A stretch of DNA of 18,581 nt from Thermoplasmatota archaeon. GTDB lineage: Archaea; Thermoplasmatota; Penumbrarchaeia; Penumbrarchaeales; Penumbrarchaeaceae. Location: the NCBI GenBank assembly GCA_030595585.1, contig JAUVCY010000005.1, forward strand, positions 1-18,581, read 5' to 3'. Of this stretch, positions 14,700 through 18,581 are shown one piece after another (position 1 is the stretch's first letter; every line of letters starts with the position of its first letter). The translations under genes were made by a program, and so were the position numbers. Under the pieces are notes generated by a model. The model was given only the letters and a program-made list of their open reading frames with translations. It was not told the origin of the DNA and did no database searches.

Positions 14700-14749
14700 C
14701 CTCCACAGATCGTGTCAAACGGCAACCTGATCACCAAGGAACATTCGAT

Positions 14750-14760
14750 GGTTTTAAAAT
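14750..14760 (+). promoter_or_regulatory. TATA box of the NAD-kinase-like gene, leaderless arrangement
   Basis: GGTTTTAAAAT is centred about 27 bases before the ATG at 14782, with no ribosome-binding site in between. This is the standard geometry for a leaderless archaeal transcript. Confidence 0.6.
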
Positions 14761-14781
14761 ACCGACCCCCATGCAGCTAAC

Positions 14782-15942
14782 ATGATCAGGATAGGCTTCA
14801 TCGTCAATCCGGTCGCCGGCATGGGCGGCAAGGTGGGACTGAAAGGGACGGACGGCGTGGTTGACGAGGCAAGGAAAAGGGGCGCAACAGAGAGGGCGGA
14901 GGGCAGGGCCGACATCGCTATCAAGAGGCTTGCCGAGGCGTACACGAGGCACAGGACCGATATCGAGGTCCACTGGCTCACACCCTCCGGGTCCATGGGT
15001 GAGGATATCCTGATGCAGGACCAGGTCCCACAATGGACCATCGAGGTCATCGCAGACCATGGAGAGATCACCACCGCCGAGGATACCAGGGATTTCGTGA
15101 AAAAAGCAGTTGAGATGGGGATCGATCTTCTGGTATTCTGCGGAGGGGACGGGACGGCAAGGGACGTGTTCTCGGCCGCTGGTCCCGAGCAGACGATGTT
15201 CGGGGTCCCCTCCGGGGTGAAGATGCATTCGGGCATCTTCGCAATAGATCCCAGGACGGGGGGCGAGCTTCTCGAGTTCTTCATCAGAGGGGAGATGACC
15301 ACAGGCGAAGGCGAGATCATGGACCTTGATGAGGAGAGATACCGAAGGGGAGAGTGGAACATCGCCCTGTTCGGTATCGCAAGGACGCTCTACGAGCCCT
15401 CCTTCATCCAGATGGGGAAGTTCATGGTGGAGGAGGCGACCGTGGAGGATTACATAAATGAGATCGTGGAGCACATGGAGGAGGAGATGGATGGGGAGCC
15501 TGGATCCATTTACATACTGGGTCCCGGGGGCACCCTGGAGTCCATAGGCAAGGGGATCGATATCGACAAGACCCATCTTGGGGTGGACATCGTCATGGGT
15601 GGCAAGTTGATAGCCAAGGACTGCAGCGAGCGGGTCATCCTCTCCGAGCTTGAAAAGCTCGATGCGGGAAAAGAGCGTGAAAGAACCGCTTACATCGTGG
15701 TCTCCCCGATCGGGGGGCAGGGTTTCTTCCTGGGAAGGGGGAACCTGCAGATCAGTCCTGCAGTGGTCAGAAGGGTGGGGATGGAGAATATCATGGTGGT
15801 ATCTGTTCCGCAGAAGCTGGAGAGGACCAAAGTGCTCAGGGTCGATACGGGAGACCAGGAGCTGGATGAGGAGTTCAGGGCGAAGGGAAGCGTCAAGGTC
15901 CTGATGGGCTATCGGACCTTTCAGATGAAGAAGCTTGGTTGA
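14782..15942 (+). CDS. ATP-NAD kinase family protein (AcoX/COG3199 type)
   Basis: The protein has 386 residues, the usual length for the COG3199 group of predicted ATP- or polyphosphate-NAD kinases, longer than ordinary NadK. The N-terminus IGFIVNPVAGMGGKVGLKG (residues 4-22) and the GGDGTARDV motif near 121-129 are the nucleotide-binding marks of the NAD/diacylglycerol kinase fold. GVPSGVKMHSGIFA follows as in the family. A C-terminal segment, SPIGGQGFFLGRGNLQISP, is also typical. The expected reaction is phosphorylation of NAD to NADP in the cytoplasm, though some members of the group have other small-molecule substrates, so the substrate is not settled. The ATG lies about 27 bases after a TATA box without a ribosome site. 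An oligo-T tract follows the stop. Confidence 0.88.
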   Translation: MIRIGFIVNPVAGMGGKVGLKGTDGVVDEARKRGATERAEGRADIAIKRLAEAYTRHRTDIEVHWLTPSGSMGEDILMQDQVPQWTIEVIADHGEITTAEDTRDFVKKAVEMGIDLLVFCGGDGTARDVFSAAGPEQTMFGVPSGVKMHSGIFAIDPRTGGELLEFFIRGEMTTGEGEIMDLDEERYRRGEWNIALFGIARTLYEPSFIQMGKFMVEEATVEDYINEIVEHMEEEMDGEPGSIYILGPGGTLESIGKGIDIDKTHLGVDIVMGGKLIAKDCSERVILSELEKLDAGKERERTAYIVVSPIGGQGFFLGRGNLQISPAVVRRVGMENIMVVSVPQKLERTKVLRVDTGDQELDEEFRAKGSVKVLMGYRTFQMKKLG

Positions 15943-15951
15943 TCGTTATCG

Positions 15952-15973
15952 TTTGGGTTTTTTATTTTGGTTT
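15952..15973 (+). terminator. Oligo-T terminator after the NAD-kinase-like gene
   Basis: A T-rich stretch with runs of six, four and three T begins ten bases after the stop codon. Archaeal RNA polymerase can stop at such tracts without a hairpin. Confidence 0.5.
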
Positions 15974-15976
15974 ATA

Positions 15977-16024
15977 TCCCAACTTTGACAGATCGAATAT
16001 GATCTGAGCTTGTCAATGTTGGGA
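15977..16024. repeat. Inverted repeat 1 (14-base arms)
   Basis: The arms TCCCAACTTTGACA (15977-15990) and TGTCAATGTTGGGA (16011-16024) are complementary with one mismatch. The 20-base spacer holds a smaller inverted repeat, AGATC and GATCT around GAATAT (15990-16005), so the whole can fold as a long nested hairpin. The core ACTTTGACA is shared with the adjacent inverted repeat. Confidence 0.8.
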
Positions 16025-16026
16025 GA

Positions 16027-16072
16027 AACCTCACTTTGACACTAATCCGTGCTCATATGTCAAAGTTAGGTT
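16027..16072. repeat. Inverted repeat 2 (15-base arms)
   Basis: The arms AACCTCACTTTGACA (16027-16041) and TGTCAAAGTTAGGTT (16058-16072) are complementary with one mismatch around a 16-base spacer. It begins two bases after the first inverted repeat and shares the ACTTTGACA core, making four copies of the core in 100 bases. Confidence 0.8.
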
Positions 16073-16090
16073 ATATTATGTTTAAATTCA

Positions 16091-16124
16091 AAATAAAAAA
16101 AAGGGAAGCCTTTTCAGGCTCCCC
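16091..16124 (-). terminator. Hairpin plus T-tract terminator of the zinc-ribbon membrane protein gene
   Basis: On the minus strand GGGGAGCC, a TGAAAA loop and GGCTTCCC form an eight-pair stem with one G-U pair, followed directly by seven T, an A and more T. It lies 21 bases beyond the stop codon and has the form of an intrinsic terminator. Confidence 0.75.
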
Positions 16125-16144
16125 ATCGTTTGTACAATTGCCTA

Positions 16145-18055
16145 TCAGACGAAGGACACGCCGCAGCTGGAGCACGCCTCGTCGGTCTCCGCCACAGTAC
16201 CGCCGCAACTGGGGCACTCCAGGGCAACCTCGAACTGAGCCCCACATCCCGGACACTCGGCGTCGGTTGGTTCCAGAAGGGTTCCGCACTCGGGACAGAC
16301 GTCCTCCTCATCCTCTTCCGACTCCAGGTCGTCGATAAGGGCCTCAAGGTCCTGGACCTCCTGGCTCTCCTCGTCCATGATCGCCTCTGACTCGTCGATC
16401 GCTACCTGCTCCTCGTACATCGGGGCCTCCTCTACGGCTGCCTCCGGTTCATAGGCCATCTCCGTTGGTATGGGCTCATCCAAGGTCGGGGGCCCCTCCA
16501 TCGGGGGAGCTTCACCGAACATATCTGGCTCCTCGAACTGCTCCTCGACATAGGTGCCCTCGCCCTCGGGGGCGATCTCCGTCGGCGCCTCCTCCTCGTC
16601 CTCGCCCTTGCCCTTCATCACGAAGAACACAACGGCTCCGATTATCGCAAGCACCACTATCACGATCAGGATGATAACGACCAGGTTCGGTCCTGGGGTT
16701 TCATCCTCCTTCTCTACTATCACGGTCACATCAGTCGTGATTGGAGCGTTCACCCCGTCGGTCACGGACACGGTAAAGATATAGGTCCCAGGCTCGAGAT
16801 CAGCCACCGTCCAATTCTCTCCAGAGTAGGTAAGGGCGTTGATATCATTGCTCCAGGTGTATGTGAGGTCATCTTCCACATCGGAGGCGGAAGCAGACAA
16901 TGTGATCGTCTCTCCCTCCTTGATCGTTGCGAGGTCGACGGTCGCGGTCAGGCCAGTAGGTGGGCTGTTGCCCACATTTGAGTTGTATGGGTCCGGGTCC
17001 ACATCGTTGAGATACCCATCTCCATCGATATCATCGTCGTTGGCATTCAGGATACCGTCCTCATCGAGGTCCGTGTTGAGAGGTCCGGTCCATCCCTCGG
17101 GAATGATATCGACATAGTCCTCCTCTATCACGTTGGTGTCAACGGCCGCTGAAGTGACATCGGTGACGGTGAACTCGAACCATTTGAGGTGGAACTCACC
17201 GAAAACACCCACCTGAGGCGTAACGATCGGTAGAACGACTGTGCCCTCGCTGGGCTTGTCCAGAACCGCTATCTGCTGATCTCCGCTAGTATACTTCATG
17301 CCGTAAGGGGATGTCTCGTAATCGCCTGCTCTACTGCCCCCAAAGAGGGTCTGATCGCCATATGAAATGGTAAGATCGAATCCAGAGGGCTGAAGGATGC
17401 ATATGATGAACACGTCGTTGTCCTCGGCAATAAGGTAGGGATACTCAACGGTGGCAGAGTCTTCTGTCGCCTCCTCTATCATGTCGCTTGCCTCTACCTT
17501 GATCGCGCTCGTACCGGTCATGAAACCGGATATCTCGGGTGCCGTGAAATCAACGGTGAACGTAATAGCCTCACCGGTCAGGTTGTCAAATGCATCGAGC
17601 GCATCATCATCGGCCACATCGTAATATTCGGAGCCTCCATATGCAGATCCCGCGTAGTCCAGCTCGGCAGAATATTTTACCACGTCGTCTGCAGTTGAGT
17701 TGTCCAGGTTCCAGATATGCTCACCGGCCTCGAACCACTGATATTCAGAGGATATCACGGTCGCTCCTGGAATGGTGATCTCAACCGTATCGACATCGTT
17801 ATCCGAATCTGTATTCATCACCGGGAAGCTCAAACTTGCCTCCTGCCCCATCCCCAGGATCAGAAGATCATCGGGGATATCGGTGGACGAGATGTGCCCT
17901 GTACCTTTCTCAATATCGAACAAAACCTCATTGGACCCATATCCCGCACCTACCCCGCCGTGAGGCTGGTCGAAATATATAATGGCCGCAAACGCCGCAA
18001 AGAAGACCACGGCTGCCACTGCAACTATCATCTTCTCGTTTATCTTGAATTTCAT
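16145..18055 (-). CDS. Membrane protein: extracellular PKD/TSP3 modules, cytoplasmic twin zinc ribbons
   Basis: The protein has 636 residues. ATG 18055 is chosen with GGAG nine bases upstream; an in-frame TTG nine bases earlier touches that GGAG. Residues of about 9-28 are a signal anchor (MIVAVAAVVFFAAFAAIIYF). The outer part of about 30-325 is acidic, beta-rich and of no known family. About 328-358 carries thrombospondin type 3-like calcium loops (DLDEDGILN, DIDGDGYLN). About 362-445 is PKD- or cadherin-like (SPPTGLTA...GETITLSA.A.D). Residues of about 455-481 are a strong membrane helix, then a Glu/Pro-rich cytoplasmic stretch of about 105 residues. The end (about 588-633) is two zinc ribbons, CPECG...CPGCG and CPSCG...CSSCG, each CX2C-X10-CX2C. 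This places a protein- or nucleic-acid-binding tail inside the cell and a calcium-binding sensor or adhesin outside. Confidence 0.88.
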   Translation of the reverse strand: MKFKINEKMIVAVAAVVFFAAFAAIIYFDQPHGGVGAGYGSNEVLFDIEKGTGHISSTDIPDDLLILGMGQEASLSFPVMNTDSDNDVDTVEITIPGATVISSEYQWFEAGEHIWNLDNSTADDVVKYSAELDYAGSAYGGSEYYDVADDDALDAFDNLTGEAITFTVDFTAPEISGFMTGTSAIKVEASDMIEEATEDSATVEYPYLIAEDNDVFIICILQPSGFDLTISYGDQTLFGGSRAGDYETSPYGMKYTSGDQQIAVLDKPSEGTVVLPIVTPQVGVFGEFHLKWFEFTVTDVTSAAVDTNVIEEDYVDIIPEGWTGPLNTDLDEDGILNANDDDIDGDGYLNDVDPDPYNSNVGNSPPTGLTATVDLATIKEGETITLSASASDVEDDLTYTWSNDINALTYSGENWTVADLEPGTYIFTVSVTDGVNAPITTDVTVIVEKEDETPGPNLVVIILIVIVVLAIIGAVVFFVMKGKGEDEEEAPTEIAPEGEGTYVEEQFEEPDMFGEAPPMEGPPTLDEPIPTEMAYEPEAAVEEAPMYEEQVAIDESEAIMDEESQEVQDLEALIDDLESEEDEEDVCPECGTLLEPTDAECPGCGAQFEVALECPSCGGTVAETDEACSSCGVSFV

Positions 18056-18160
18056 CTCTCTCAACTCCGAACAATATATTTCGTTTCTTCTCTCTACGGC
18101 ACACTTACCCTCTGGGAAGCGCCACCTACTTTGATCCTATGGTACCTGCTATGTACTAAT

Positions 18161-18172
18161 CTATATATACCT
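18161..18172 (-). promoter_or_regulatory. TATA-box promoter of the zinc-ribbon membrane protein gene
   Basis: GGTATATATAG on the minus strand is the strongest TATA box in the window. Initiation near 18140 would leave a leader of about 85 bases before the ATG at 18055, unusually long for this region. Confidence 0.55.
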
Positions 18173-18251
18173 TTTCCATGTAATTATCAACAAGTGAACG
18201 AAGTAACAATCTTTAATTGAACAGTTGGACAACAGTGTACCTTGTGAAGGA

Positions 18252-18494
18252 TCACAGGGAGAGGATGAGAAATATCCTTCTGATCACGATGAGACCAAAG
18301 ATCAAAAGAAAGGTGTAGATGAAGAAATCAACCCTGTCCTTCAACGACCTCGAGGTGAAGAGATCGGTCAGTACCCGAAGGACCAGAATACACAATAATA
18401 CCAGTACGAACAGCACCTCCAGCTCCCTTACGAATACAAGGCAGATCGATATCCAGAGGGTGAGCACAAGAAGCAGCCGGGACTCTGGTCTCAT
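18252..18494 (-). CDS. Small multi-pass membrane protein
   Basis: The protein has 80 residues and no recognised family. Three hydrophobic stretches, about 7-22, 26-43 and 57-79, are separated by charged turns (RELE; SRSLKDRVD), predicting two or three membrane helices. GGGGGGATGAT lies directly before the ATG at 18494, a good but close ribosome site. The start overlaps or abuts the end of a frame entering from the right edge, so it is probably the last gene of an operon. The next gene downstream on this strand has its own promoter 80 bases on. Confidence 0.65.
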   Translation of the reverse strand: MRPESRLLLVLTLWISICLVFVRELEVLFVLVLLCILVLRVLTDLFTSRSLKDRVDFFIYTFLLIFGLIVIRRIFLILSL

Positions 18495-18581
18495 ATCATC
18501 CCCCCTTTCCCATCTTGGATATCACCCGTCCCCCCTCCCGCGGCACGTGTGTCACCCGCAAGGGAACCGTTGCGCTCCTCG
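18491..18581 (-). CDS. C-terminal tail of an upstream gene (frame uncertain)
   Basis: Two frames are open from the right edge to just before the small membrane protein. One ends at a TGA overlapping its ATG as ATGA (stop 18491-18493; tail ends GDIQDGKGGMI). The other ends one base before it (stop 18496-18498; tail ends GGRVISKMGKGG). Either would give translational coupling. Too little is visible to choose between them or to name the product. Confidence 0.35.
   Translation of the reverse strand, partial: EERNGSLAGDTRAAGGGTGDIQDGKGGMI

Noticed and set aside
15943..16144. CRISPR array or tRNA in the repeat-bearing convergent gap.
   Set aside because: The repeats are inverted pairs, not evenly spaced direct repeats with unique spacers. 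No cloverleaf or T-loop consensus is present.

Overview
The window looks like part of the chromosome of an uncultured archaeon, most likely of the Thermoplasmatota or a nearby euryarchaeal lineage. Supporting signs are a class I lysyl-tRNA synthetase, a GfcR-type phosphoribosyltransferase-like regulator, a stand-alone Cdc48 N-domain-like protein, an AcoX/COG3199-type NAD kinase, an archaeal Trm9 homologue, TATA-box promoters, some leaderless starts and several large surface proteins with C-terminal membrane anchors. Base composition is moderately GC-rich and AGG is the favoured arginine codon. The exact lineage is an inference.

Layout. (1) 1-885 (-): 5' part of a gene for a secreted protein with a cadherin-like region, running off the left edge. 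(2) 1078-3262 (+): a tight operon of six small genes. It holds a Cdc48-N-like double-psi barrel protein, three consecutive proteins that align to each other without gaps over about 63 residues (one membrane-anchored, two soluble), a double PRC-barrel protein, and CutA. (3) 3353-5529 (+): gfcR and lysS; the lysS promoter overlaps the gfcR stop codon. (4) 5649-12589: two giant cell-surface genes facing tail to tail with overlapping stop codons. One encodes a seven-blade SBBP propeller with five fibronectin III domains (+). The other encodes a papain-family (C1) protease with a string of Ig-like repeats (-). (5) 12902-15942 (+): a small AT-rich gene for a heavily glycosylatable surface protein, a zinc-ribbon protein, a Trm9-like tRNA methyltransferase and an NAD-kinase-like protein. 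(6) 15943-16144: a convergent intergenic region with an oligo-T tract, two long related inverted repeats and a strong hairpin terminator. (7) 16145-18055 (-): a membrane protein with extracellular calcium-binding and PKD-like modules and a cytoplasmic tail ending in two zinc ribbons. (8) 18252-18581 (-): a small membrane protein and the probable tail of an upstream gene.

The best candidate for an undescribed system is the operon at 1078-2921. Three tandem paralogous helical proteins, one of them membrane-tethered, are co-transcribed with a free Cdc48-N-like barrel and a double PRC-barrel protein. This suggests a membrane-associated hetero-oligomer with two adaptor-type barrel partners. The function cannot be read from the sequence; a role in division or envelope scaffolding is only a hypothesis, based on archaeal PRC-barrel proteins. 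The second point of interest is the pair of inverted repeats at 15977-16072.
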